DNA of 64,000 bases from Gordionus sp. m RMFG-2023. Lineage: Eukaryota > Nematomorpha > Gordioida > Chordodea > Parachordodidae. The DNA lies in NCBI RefSeq assembly GCF_954871325.1, contig NC_088776.1, forward strand, positions 37,992,508 to 38,056,507. Direction: 5' to 3'. The notes beneath the pieces are model-generated. The model was given only the letters and a program-made list of their open reading frames with translations, was not told the DNA's origin and ran no database searches. Below, in pieces: positions 24,501-34,141 of this stretch (positions are counted from its first letter, which is position 1; the number at the start of each line of letters is the position of its first letter). Made by a program: the position numbers and the translations under genes.

Positions 24501-27500
24501 TTCCCTCCTGAGATTTTATTATGTTGTTATTGTACTTTAAAAAAGTAGGGCTAGAGTAACTGTTGAGAATGTATGTAGAACATTGATAATATTTGTGGCA
24601 AAACAAGGGAACGAAATATTGACGTTTGATTGTATTGAAAGCATTTTTGAAATCAAGTTTTAAAACGACATAGTCTGGAATATTATTTGAGAGGGTAATG
24701 CGAGCAAGATGGGCCGAAATTTCAGAGTCTCCAGGTACACCAAACCCTAGCTGAAGAGGATACAGGAATGAAGAAAGTTCCTTTATTCGTGAGGCAATGA
24801 TCTTAGAAATAGTCCTTCTGAAGAACGACCCAACAGCAATTAAGCGGATACCTCCATCCTTTTTTTTGAGGGCTATAAGGCGGGCACCAAAGAGAATAGG
24901 AATGATAGGTGGTGGGAGGGGCCCATTAAGAATTAAATTTAATAACCTGGTAAGGTTCTGCAAGAGGGCTTTGCATGATATATTAGGTTTTAAAATGTCT
25001 TGGATGAAAATAGCACGAATGCCATCTAGGCCTCCAGAAGAGTCTCTTTTGAAAGATCTGACAGCTTTGATCGTCTCATCAGAGTTGATTTCAGGGGCTA
25101 TATGATCGTTTTGGCTTGAGAAGGCAAATTCTGAACACATGAAGGGTGTTTTAGAAACAAGGCTTCTAGAGTGGGACTCTGTTTGGAGCTAAGGCATCTT
25201 CAGAGGTCAAGACCCGAAGGGCTGAATTGATATTAAGGCTGTTTATTTTGTTTGAAACTATATTAGCCTTAAGGGCGATAGGGAGTGGATTGGATTGGTG
25301 GGTCTGAGGTGTAGGGGTTGGAATAGAGTCAGGGTTGAAAAGAGATATTGAAGTTTTAATGTGTTTATATAATTGGATATTTTTATTATCGGGAATTTTA
25401 AGGGTGGAATTGGTAAAACTTAGTAAGTTTTTCCAATTTGATAGGTTTGCAGGATTGTTTACTGTTAATAGGATTAACTTGTTAAAGGATTCTGCAAAAA
25501 AATTGCGAGCACATCGCGGAATACTATGGTGGAAACATTGGGTACTGAAATATAGGGAACAGCTGACATTAAATACTCGCACTTTAAATAAATATTAGAA
25601 TTTCTATTTTAAAAAATGATTTTTATATAAAAGGAATGTTACTTATAATACATAATTAAAATTTTCGCGCCAAAATAATTTACGCGGTAAAATAGGTCAG
25701 AAAATCCACTATGTGACTGATTAGTAGTCATATGTAATAAAGGGTATGCTCACGGGTTACATTACAACAATTTTACCTCTTTTTCTCCTAAATTTTAATA
25801 TAAAGCATATTACCTTTCAATCCTGTCATTCTTGACGGGTTATTAGCTAGTATTTTTATAAATATTTATCCAACCTTTTTTAAAATGTAATATTGTTTAT
25901 ATGCAAAGCCAACCTTTCTTGGTCATGTATATTTTTGGAATGGAATTTTGATCTAGCTATTTATATAATAATATGCATTTGTTCAATTGATGTGTAATCA
26001 ACACAAATTTCCCGGATTTTTTCCCCATTAAATGAGATATTTATGCATAGGGTAGACCAAGGTGGGATCTCAAACATGAAATGCATAACCAGCATATGTA
26101 GGATATTTTTACTATAAATTTCAAACAATTATTTAAGATATTACATGACTTGACTAAGGCAATACGCATGTTCGCTAAAAAAATTAAATTATGAGCCTTG
26201 TCATTAAAAAAAATGGCGTGGCATTACTCGATCCATTAAAATATGCCAGTTTTTCTCAAAATCTTCCACTATATTATATTCTCTAAGGATCGATTTAATA
26301 TGCAAAATGGAAACTTCTCTAGACTTCATAATTTCTATGGTTAAATACAATTTAATAGTTGAAATTGGTCTTAGAGTAGTAAAAAGATCGATTCCCTCAC
26401 TCAAAAATTTATTTATTATTAACTAAGAATAAAATAATAATTATCGACGTATCCAGAATTTATGTAATGTGGATGGGTCGCTTTTTTCGCTATAAATTTT
26501 ATTGAATAGTTTTAGGCCCCCATTTTGAAGGCCTTTGGCTGGATTACATTTTATTGTACATTCTTTTTTAAAAAATAACTTTTCTCAAAAATTTCAAAGG
26601 CTCCGTATTGATATGCCATTTTTCACACGATATCAAGCTTATTTTGAGTTTTTGAGGCTTGTATGACTTGCGGTTTATTTTTTGAAATAAACATATGGTT
26701 TAATACATTTTCTAAGATGGTCATTTTGCTTAGATACTCCATTGCTTAACCGATGAATATTTGAATATAAGCACGCGGGGCAGCATCATTTTATAAAAAA
26801 TATTAACTCATATACTATTTTAAAAAAATATTGCTTATAATGACATATTTTACTCATATTTTGGTAAGAGGAAGGGGGGGGGAGATTGCCGGAGAGTTTT
26901 TTAATCTAATTATATTTTCAAAAACAAGCAAATTCAAAGGGGTAAATCTCCCCCCCCCCCTTCCCTTCCCGGGGTTACGTCAATGGTATATATTGAATGA
27001 ATTAAACCCTTATGTAGTTATTTGATATTAATTTAAATGGTTGCAAAATGATATCAAGATACTAAAAGAGTTAGTCTGCGTGATTGCCCGTCTTCTTTTT
27101 ATGGCATTCTTGAATAGTAATTTTTTGACTAAAAAATATTGGAATAAGTTTACCTTTTTAAAGTGTATTTTAAATATATTATTATCTTTTATGTCAAAAT
27201 ATATATAAAAAAGGGTCCAGGCTGCCTTTCTGAATAGAATTCAGAATTAAAAACAAAAATAAAGACTAGCAAGGATGCAACCTTGACCCTTCAAAGACAA
27301 AATATTTTACTGTTAATCCATATGATAAAGGATGTATGTTAAGAGATTTATTTATATCACAATTTGAATGTGTCCATTCAATACCTCAGGCATAGATGTA
27401 GTCGAGGAGATTTTTCTAAGGGAAATAATAATTTTTATTATAGATCTCTGGCTATGTTATATTTTTATAAAAATAAATATCATTTTTTTAAATTAATATT

Positions 27501-30500
27501 TCTTTTAAAAAAAATTCGATAGTCGTTTTATTTTAAAAAACTATAACTTATATTATTTTTGTTTCCATATCTTGTTTATAGTGATATATTGTATACATTT
27601 TTGTGGTATTGATAGCCTAAAATGATATTTGCAAGAACAGGTAAATTTCAGAAGCGATAGCCCCTCCCCGGTCTATGACCATGGATACTATTTCCAAAAT
27701 ATCCGTGTTTTTACTTTTTTTGAATTTTGTTTAAAAAAATCACACTGCTATGATGTGATAATGTTAGACATTTTATAACCTCTTTTTAGAATAGACTTTT
27801 TAAAATGGATCTATCCCCTGCCATGACATTAGTTTCCCAGTTGGGAGGGGTTGTATTGTCTAGCCAAATCTTATATAATAATTTTTAACAAATAAAAATA
27901 TCTATAATTAACATAAATATTACCAAATAATGTCAAGCTTACAAATTTATACTCATTTAGTAAAATTTGTAATAATACTCAATCATAGTATGTATAAATT
28001 GAGTATTCCGAAATTTTACCTCCTGAAACTTTATTCCAAAGTTACAAGCCTGCAAAACTTCTCGTTGAACTAATAAAAAAATATTTTATTTAAAAATATG
28101 GTCTGAAAACTGTTTTTGGCCAATATTGGTCAAATATACATTAGACACTTAGCGATAAATATTACCGATAGAATAAAAATATGATAATAGTAAACTCAAG
28201 GAATGTTCAACCGTGGAGATTTTTTTAATTGGATGTAATATATTTTAAAAATACCTGAAGTAAGGAGTAGGTTAGAGAGATATGGGTTAGGAATAATTAA
28301 AGTTTTGAGAGATACGGGTTGGGGTTTAGACATATTAAATTTTTAATAAAATTTAATCATTTTTATTAACTACCTGTTAAATCTGGCAGTCATATGATTA
28401 TAAATAAACGAATAGAAATTTAAATCAGTGGTTATAACGGCAATTTTCTTGAGTTGGACTCATATCTCAACCAATTAGGATACATTTACCAAAATAGTTA
28501 AAAAGTTATAGTCATTTACTTTTTTACCCCGTTTATCATACCATCTCGGCCTCTTCTACTATAATAAAATTAATTGCCAATTTGTGTTTATTTAACAATA
28601 TTTAAGGTTGACACTAGTTAAACAAATTTGATTGTATTATCAGAAAATATTGATAATTTATTCCTTTCTCAAATCTATAAAATTTTATTTAATTAATTAA
28701 ATAGTTGAAAAGCTTATTTTTAATAAATTATATATATAATTTGTGATCCATAATCATATTTTACTTTCACAACATTTGGTCAATGTTGAATTATTAAAAT
28801 TGAATATTTATTTGAATTAAGATCTGAGAAAACGCAAACGTAAAGAAAATGAATGAATCAACACTTGGTAAACACCACTTCGTTTTGAAATTATCTTCCC
28901 TTACAATTTTTATCGAATTGCTTCTTATAAATCCAGATATTGTAATTTAATTATTTTCCGCGCAGGGTAGGCTTATATATTTAGGTTTTTTTTATCCAGG
29001 CATAATCTAAAATATAGGTTCCACAAAAAAATTGGTGAAATTCTTGGACCACCGCATTATGAACAACTGCGTTGCCAATTTACTAGATAATAAAATTAGT
29101 TATAATTGCTGCTGTCGTTTCCTCTTCTTCGGGAATTTGGGTGTTTCTTAATTATATTTGTAATTGTTTTCTTTAGTGCCTTGGGAAAAACTGACGAAAA
29201 ACTTTGCAATGTATAAAATACAATTCAATATTATATCCATCTTTTAAATAATATTTTAGTTATATTTTTGGAATGTAACAACAAAAGTAATTAGATACTT
29301 CATAAGTTACTTTTTAACTTTGCAATGTATAAAATACAATTCAATATTATATCCATCTTTTAAATAATATTTTAGTTATATTTTTGGAATGTAACAACAA
29401 AAGTAATTAGATACTTCATAAGTTACTTTTTAAAATATGTTTAATAAAATTTAACTTAAAATCGTTCTTTTTTTAAAATTTAGAAAAGATAATATTGCTA
29501 GAAATATATTCTAGCATTTCTAGAAAGCCTTGATTTTTGGTTTTGAACTTAATAATTAATATAATTTACATTAGTTTTTCTATAAATTTTTATACATATT
29601 TTAAATGACCAAAGAGTTAAAGGCTAAATTATCTGAAGTTCATAGAAGAGGTGTTCCAAAAATGCTAGAATAGATTTCCTGTAAAGTTTGATTTTTGTAA
29701 TTTAAAAAAGCACTCAAAAATGATTTAAAGTTGAAAAAATAACACATTTACTGAAAAAAACTCATTGACACTAACATGTATAATAAATATAACTTCTCAT
29801 TTACATAAAGCGCTCTTGAGAACGTTTGTTTAGTCTTGGGAAGTTTATAGAGAAAAGTAAGAGCATTTTTATCATAAATTAAAAACAATTATTTCTTTAT
29901 TTAAATTGTGTTATCATTTAATTTCCTTTGTGCAATGTAATTAGTCTTTTGAAATTTAAATGTAACTTCTGAAAAAGATATAACTATAGATCTAACTAGT
30001 TATCTATTTTAGGATGTAACTAGTGACTTTTTACAACATTACATTTTTTTAAAATAAATATCAAATATGAAATTATGTCATTATTTATTAAAAGATATAA
30101 TTAATGTTAAAACCTGGTCGAATCGGCCTCGGTTTAGCTGGCCTAATCGGTCTGGGAGTAACTGGTATTGTCCTGGGGCTAGTCGTCAGATAAGGAGGAG
30201 ATTTTATGTATTTCCCCGGATAAAATTTTTGGTACTTTGCAGGATAAGAATATTGTCCTGGAGTGTGGGAATATGTGTATCCAGATTTAGGATACCCTGG
30301 AGGCTTTATGTATTTCGTAGGGTCAATAGCCTGACTTGGCCATTGAAAATTGGGATCATAAATCGTTCCTTGAAGGTAAGCTTCATCTCGAGTAAGAGGC
30401 CTTCTGGAAGAATCTTGCAACTGATCAATGGTTTCTTGTACGGGATAAGAGTATGGTTGTTGAACGAAATATTTGGGCTGATAATGATTTTCTTCATCTT

Positions 30501-31282
30501 TATTATTATATTAAATATTTTAATTATATTTTATAAAATAAAATTTTGGCCACGTCTTCATTTAATTAATTAACTTCTATGAGTTCAAAAAATGTATATA
30601 AATATTTATTTACCTAATAATTATCTCTATATTGGAAAAATAATAAATAAACTTTTCTGAAAAAATTGAGGGTTTATTAGAATCCCAAATTTGGGGTGAC
30701 TAATTTATTGTCAATACCTTTCGCTCACAAGGACCTCTAATAAATAAAAAAAACTATATATATATAGTTTTTGACTAATTAATTTTACGGGTTGATAAAA
30801 TTATCCAAATGATTTATCGGGGAATTATAAGAAACGCTCAAATTAAATTAGATAAATTTACAGTGATAATATAAATAACAAACTCTGAGAACTATCATAT
30901 TCCGAAGTCTGACTACCCGCGCTAAGTTGCCTTAACATAATGGTGAGTGGCATAATTTTTGGATCAGACATACTGCAATCATACAAACCAAAATCATCTT
31001 GTTGTAAATTGGGTATCACAAGATTCCCTCCATTGATTTGAGCCTGTGGAGGTAAAGACCCGTTTCTCTTAGACCAAATAACTGCTTCTTGTCCCTTTTT
31101 GGAAGAGCATTTGAAATGGGCAGTCTGGCCCAAGTATCTTTCCATCGTTCCTGCAGGATTTACGTCCAAAGGTAACATGGCATATCCATCTTTTTGTTTT
31201 CTCTGGTTATTGGGTATTACATAGTTATTGTTGGTATTTTCATTGCTTACGAAATTATTACGTTTTTGAATACGGTGAGCAT
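18257..31282 (-). CDS. Secreted-type Ig / mucin-like repeat protein gene (3' six exons seen)
   Basis: Six minus-strand exons join in frame: 31282-30917, 30497-30114, 21173-20904, 20847-20740, 20624-18909 and 18537-18257 (stop at 18257-18259). Every intron is GT-AG and phase 1, the pattern of shuffled extracellular modules. The joined product is at least about 1040 residues: Ig domain, Pro/Tyr-rich segment, Ig domain, short Ser/Thr linker, about 570 residues of Thr/Val-rich repeats, then a C-terminal Ig domain. The Ig domains have the cysteine pair, the core Trp and a D-(Y/F)-G-x-Y-x-C end. They look most like perlecan/hemicentin-type Ig sets. The first exon begins with a split codon, so the true 5' end (signal peptide) lies further right and was not found. 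A matrix or surface role is inferred. No orthologue could be named. The 8.9-kb third-exon intron holds a same-strand LINE. Confidence 0.85.
18909..20624 (-). CDS. Ig/mucin-like gene, exon e: Thr/Val-rich tandem-repeat exon
   Basis: A single 1716-base exon, about 572 codons, without a stop. It is built of about six to seven copies of an about 87-residue unit. Each full unit runs TTGETTTILNVVVPVED...TTIITEIVTTEVSGTE...VTTITEGEASPAEA...SEITTTEGL, and the last two copies are shortened. The DNA period is about 261-267 bases. The composition is mainly T, V, E, I, A and S with no Cys, consistent with a heavily O-glycosylated stalk. The GC content is well above the surroundings. The exon ends A|GTATAT and is spliced to the last Ig exon. 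Confidence 0.85.
18973..20400 (-). repeat. About 264-bp coding tandem repeats inside the Thr-rich exon
   Basis: The plus-strand word GTAGCCTCAAGACCC or a close variant recurs near 19029, 19211, 19476, 19740, 20008 and 20269, giving a spacing of about 261-267 bp except for one shortened unit. Protein identity between units is high, so the array has expanded recently and copy number probably varies among individuals. Confidence 0.85.
20740..20847 (-). CDS. Ig/mucin-like gene, exon d: Ser/Thr linker
   Basis: A 108-base phase-1 exon encoding about 36 residues (LSTENTSPTKETTTLSK at its end). The flanking introns are only 56 bp (20848-20903) and 115 bp (20625-20739), both GT-AG. The reading continues straight into the Thr-rich exon. 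Confidence 0.75.
20904..21173 (-). CDS. Ig/mucin-like gene, exon c: second Ig domain
   Basis: 90 codons encoding one Ig domain: VEFICTCLVIPQNSYCYVTW with core W, then EGNLTIRN and NEDYGLYKC. An extra Cys pair (C-x-C...C before the core Trp) is shared with the C-terminal Ig domain of the same gene, which supports common origin by duplication. The acceptor is TATATAG and the donor A|GTAATG. Confidence 0.85.
21950..22540. repeat. Composite interspersed repeat, copy 1 (tRNA-like module plus GGCCTGATC module)
   Basis: The same succession of blocks occurs again at 57676-58185. First comes an about 180-bp block whose minus strand carries a Pol III B-box-like word (GTGGTTCGACTCACG, near 22070-22085), suggesting a tRNA-derived SINE. 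Then comes a block with AATATACTTTATTAATAAAT, GTGATGGAAATCATATTGGA and a 3' signature ATAGCCAGGCCTGATCAAAA near 22480-22500. The copy lies inside the large intron of the Ig/mucin-like gene. Confidence 0.75.
22556..22765. repeat. Partial second copy of the GGCCTGATC repeat module
   Basis: Repeats the 3' half of the preceding module, including TTGTGATAGATATCATATTG and the CATAGCCAGGCCTGATCAAA signature, in direct orientation. It looks like a tandem partial duplication of the copy at 22230-22540. Confidence 0.75.
23050..25600 (-). mobile_element. Non-LTR retrotransposon (LINE) with restriction-like endonuclease, decayed
   Basis: The minus strand encodes, in order, an N-terminal stretch (25166-25582), a reverse transcriptase core (24421-25140, with KKKDGGIRLIAVGS, VVLKLDFKNAFNTI and QQRDPLG), the catalytic WYLDDG box near 24390, and a C-terminal domain (23066-23689). 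The C-terminal domain has C-x2-C...H-x4-C, then RHKSINN, then RPDG-x-SLIPW...TWD. That is the zinc knuckle plus (K/R)PD...D/E layout of restriction-like endonucleases in early-branching LINEs. Frameshifts break it between 25170 and 23700. It lies in the sense direction within the big intron of the Ig/mucin-like gene. The 3' end is near 23050. The 5' end is uncertain. Confidence 0.88.
25600..26440. other. AT-rich intronic DNA, no exon recognised
   Basis: Lies within the large intron. A 66-codon minus-strand frame (26204-26404) has a fairly normal amino-acid mix but no recognisable motif and could be chance. A TTTTACCTCTTTTTCTCCTA word near 25770, with a following AATTTTAATATAA, resembles the reverse complement of part of the composite repeat at 22260-22320. 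Confidence 0.45.
26442..26985. mobile_element. hAT-derived MITE, 544 bp, related to the element at 8680
   Basis: The left end TCGACGTATCCAGAATTT and the right end, ending CCGGGGTTACGTCAATG, are diverged forms of the CATAGGCGTAGCCAGG inverted repeat. The subterminal GGCCCCCATTTTGAAGGCCT region parallels the GGGGGC...GGCGGGCCTTCGGCC region of the autonomous copy. A 9-G run (26874-26882) and an 11-C run (26950-26960) face each other near the right end. No coding capacity. Confidence 0.7.
27250..27335 (-). repeat. tRNA-like sequence, possible SINE head
   Basis: The minus strand reads TTATCATATGG (A-box-like), then about 40 bases later AAGGTTGCATCCTT, which could form a T arm with a B-box-like loop. 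No acceptor-stem pairing is convincing, so this is more likely a SINE head or tRNA relic than a working tRNA. Confidence 0.35.
27391..27677. mobile_element. hAT-derived MITE, about 287 bp
   Basis: Starts CATAGATGTAGTCGAGGAGA, a diverged copy of the left end of the hAT at 8680, and shares the following TTTTCTAAGGG. The right end is CCCCGGTCTATG. Its inner part (TTGTTTATAGTGATATATTG, then TATACATTTTTG) matches the right arm of the autonomous hAT near 12045-12080 and another copy at 56585-56889. Confidence 0.7.
27678..29200. other. AT-rich intronic DNA, no exon recognised
   Basis: Part of the 8.9-kb intron of the Ig/mucin-like gene. No Ig-like, mucin-like or other coding exon is visible on the minus strand, and there is no RNA gene. 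Confidence 0.5.
29201..29432. repeat. Tandem duplication, 2 x 116 bp, virtually identical
   Basis: The unit beginning ACTTTGCAATGTATAAAATA occupies 29201-29316 and is repeated at 29317-29432 with essentially no differences. Such identity in non-coding DNA means a very recent duplication, or an assembly artefact. Confidence 0.95.
30114..30497 (-). CDS. Ig/mucin-like gene, exon b: Pro/Tyr/Lys-rich segment
   Basis: About 128 codons, phase 1 at both ends. The composition is dominated by P, Y, K and S with local pseudo-repeats (KYIKPPGYPKSGYTY, KYQKFYPGKYIKSPPY, then PRPIRPAKPRPIRPG). There is no cysteine and no predicted fold. It resembles an extended or cross-linkable linker of extracellular proteins. 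Its splice to the next exon skips the 8.9-kb intron. That join rests on phase and strand rather than direct evidence. Confidence 0.7.
30917..31282 (-). CDS. Ig/mucin-like gene, exon a: first visible Ig domain
   Basis: About 121 codons, acceptor ...ATTTAG and donor G|GTAGTC, phase 1 at both ends. An Asn-rich lead (NNNYVIPNNQRKQ) precedes the Ig domain. Landmarks are AHFKCSS (first Cys), VIWSKRNGSLPP (core Trp) and NLQQDDFGLYDCS (second Cys). The exon may be internal, because its first two bases complete a codon begun upstream. Confidence 0.8.
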
Positions 31283-31398
31283 CTAAATAAGTATGATGAG
31301 TAAAAAGTAAATTAATATTTATTTATAATATTAAGTATATTTTTGAAAAAAAAAGGATTTGACGTGCGAATTATGAATGATAAAATTTGATACAAAGA

Positions 31399-31540
31399 CT
31401 CTATCTGTGGAATTAGTGGGGATTTAGAATCTCTCGAATTAAATCATTTACCTAGGACAATTTTTTAAATTGGAAAAAGTCTCACTTGACTTCAGAATAT
31501 GTAGAATATCCACCCTATAAAATTCCGACAATTAGATATA
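31399..31540. mobile_element. Diverged half-copy of the fold-back element at 15307
   Basis: Shares GGAATTAGTGGGGATTTAGA with the left half of the 15307 element, then AAATCATTTAC. A CCACCCTATAAAATTCCGAC-type stretch corresponds to the inner end of the inverted repeat. No partner arm and no TA-flanked boundary were identified, so it is a fragment. Confidence 0.65.
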
Positions 31541-33624
31541 AAAATACATCTTTACACCAAAAGATCTTTTATGCTTGAGAGTTAAGAAGTTATTAAATGA
31601 ACCAATTTTGAGAGAAATTAATTCAATAGATAAAAAGCCAAAGATAGGTGGCCAGTCTACGCCTATGCCCATTTAACACACATTTCCCCTAATTCCAATA
31701 TATTCATATTTATATGTATAGACTTTTTAGAAGTTGCTATTAAGGTATCGATAGTTGAAGTGTACCATTAACTAATAGCACTGAATCATATTATTATCCT
31801 ACCCCAAAAAATAAATAAAATTCGTAATTACAACAATTGCTTTTTAAAATAATTATTACTTCTAATTCACATTGTTCAGGAATTTTAATAAACTAACCAT
31901 ATATGCGAAAATTAATTATTAATGTTAAAATATAAGTTTAACCCAACCAAAAGGGGTCAAAGAGGAGTATGGAAGGCGAAGCCCACTTGAATATTCCCCT
32001 TGGAAAAATGTTGGTTACTCTCATCTTTAAAATATTCCTTTTAACTTAAAATTACCATTATTTATCTCAACCATTTATAAAATACATATTAGAAAGTAAA
32101 CTCTGGAGAGTTCCTTTGATTTTATACGATGACATTAAAAATTAACAAAACTTTTACACATTGACCGCATTGTTAGGAACAGCCCTTCTTTTCTAATTTT
32201 GAGGAAGTTTTACTGTTTTATATTTATATAACATAATTAAAGATATATTTATAGATTTCCTTCAATATTTCTTAAAATAAAGATAAAAGGATTTTTACAA
32301 ACATTTAACCTGCACGGTGGTAATATGTGAATATGCATATAATTGATGCTATGGTAAAGTAATGAATATTAATGTCACCCATTTTTTAAGGAAAATGAAA
32401 TATGACTATATTTAAAATTATTGGTGTACGAGTATATTAATTGTTAGATCACAAAAAATAGGAATTTATTAATTAATAAATATATTTTTTGAATTATTTA
32501 AATTTTCAAAAATTTCACGAATTTTTTTAAAAAATATTCCAACAAAGTCTTGAATCTTATATTTGTTTATTATCCAAGAGCTAACATTTTCTTCATATTT
32601 AAATAAAACTCTAAATAACTAAACTTAAATTTTTATAAAAGAAATGATAGTATGTATAATTATAAATAAAATATAAGTAATAACAAAAATAATCATTTTT
32701 GATGTAAATAATAATTCATCTCGATTTATATGAGAAATTAATATAATATAATATTTGATTTGTTTTGTTTTTTAATATTATTTTTTAATTCTTTTATTTA
32801 TCCGAAAAAAGATAATTTTCTAATACTAACATAAAAGAAATATATTATTATTTTGACAAAATACAAAATTTTGATAAAAAAAAGATGTTAATTGACAAGT
32901 GATAAAAATGAGATATTATGAAAAATATTTTTAGAATAATTAAAATTAAATTATTAGGGCTCAGTTCCAAATTTTTTTATTATTATAATTCCAAAAATAT
33001 TCAGAACCGCAAGACAAAAATAGAGAAAGCCTATAAGTTAAGAGTGCTCTATGTGAACTATTCGTTTCAACCTGGTCTTATTTAGCCCATTTTCGGTCAC
33101 TGTTTTATGATAAATTATTACAAAAATTAGTAATCTTTTCATCTACTAATATCAGACTTATTTATAAATTCAAGTTCAAGATCAAACATGTTTATAGTTT
33201 TTCACCTTTTAAAAAAATATTAAGAAAAAAAAAATTTTTTTTAAAAATTGAATTTAAATTTCTTAATTACCTTGAAATCGGGTGTATACTTATTTATATT
33301 TTAATAAAAAACAATGGGGAAAAAAAGAATTAATTATATTTTTTAAAAAAAAGAAGAAAAAAATCTGCTTCAAACTAAAAGGATATTGTTAATGAAAAAA
33401 AATAAATGAAATAAAAAAATGTTTGTTAATGTGTCATCATCATAATCTTAGATAAAGATTTATTTTTCTTTGAGAAATTATAAATTATAATTTTTATTTC
33501 GTGCTACAAAAACTCCTAATTAAAAATTATCTGTAAAATATATTTGACAAATATTTCCTTTATTATGTAATATTATATAAAAACATTTTTTAAAAAAAAA
33601 AATTATTTTCTTGATATTATTCAT
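31541..33624. other. AT-rich spacer, no gene seen
   Basis: No protein-like frame or RNA gene. A short G/C-richer patch at 31955-32025 has AAGGGGTCAAAGAGG and later CCCCTTGGAAAAATGTTGG, which resembles decayed hAT-type MITE ends. The missing 5' exons of the Ig/mucin-like gene were searched for here on the minus strand and not found. Confidence 0.5.
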
Positions 33625-33915
33625 TTAATAAACACAACATTTGATAGTCAGAGTTCTGAAATGATCTATTATCTCGTCTTTCAAGCCCCGGGCTTGATAA
33701 ATGTTCAACAAATCTATCATTGCGTTTCTGAAAATCCTGCATTGCGGTGGGTCAACCCATAATCTTCTTAGGTGAGAAGATGGAATTTCGTCGCTAAGTA
33801 GAGCTTCTAATGTGATCCGAGGAATTTCGGGCCCGATTTTCGTAATGTTGCCCGAGGTTTCTTCCAGAACATCAACTCTATTTGGTTCTTGAACAAAAGA
33901 CTCTGTTTTTACCAT
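33625..33915 (-). CDS. Unidentified small protein or isolated exon (96 codons)
   Basis: An ATG-initiated minus-strand frame of 96 residues with a stop at 33625-33627. Its base composition is clearly less AT-rich than the flanks, and amino-acid use is ordinary, with acidic N-terminal and mixed hydrophobic C-terminal parts (ITLEALLSDEIPSSHLRRLW, FRNAMIDLLNIYQARGLKDE). There is no signal peptide, membrane segment or known motif. It could be a single-exon gene, a terminal exon of a larger minus-strand gene, or a well-kept transposon fragment. A non-GT end makes a simple exon reading less clear. The start is taken at the only upstream ATG. Confidence 0.5.
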   Translation of the reverse strand: MVKTESFVQEPNRVDVLEETSGNITKIGPEIPRITLEALLSDEIPSSHLRRLWVDPPQCRIFRNAMIDLLNIYQARGLKDEIIDHFRTLTIKCCVY

Positions 33916-34141
33916 GATGGAATGATCTTTTATCGTTTTAAAAGGGAATATTATGAATTTTTCTTAATTTGGTTATTTCATCTTTATATTTTTATAACCT
34001 ATTAATATGTTATGCACAACAATCATAATAAATAATGATTCTTAGTTATAGAATAGCTTCTTGCATTATGAATAGTTATGTTAATTTTATATATTAATAT
34101 TATTATATATAATATTACGCCCATTTATTATCCAGTAAAAC

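Noticed and set aside
26204-26404. 66-codon minus-strand frame
   Set aside because: Unremarkable length for 64 kb of six-frame reading, with no motif, splice context or composition contrast strong enough to call a gene.
27250-27335. tRNA gene
   Set aside because: A- and B-box-like words and a possible T arm are present, but no acceptor stem or convincing anticodon arm, so it was listed only as a SINE-like relic.
30067-30573. 168-codon plus-strand frame
   Set aside because: Shadow of the Pro/Tyr-rich exon at 30114-30497. The minus reading has GT-AG phase-1 boundaries and a sensible repeat composition.
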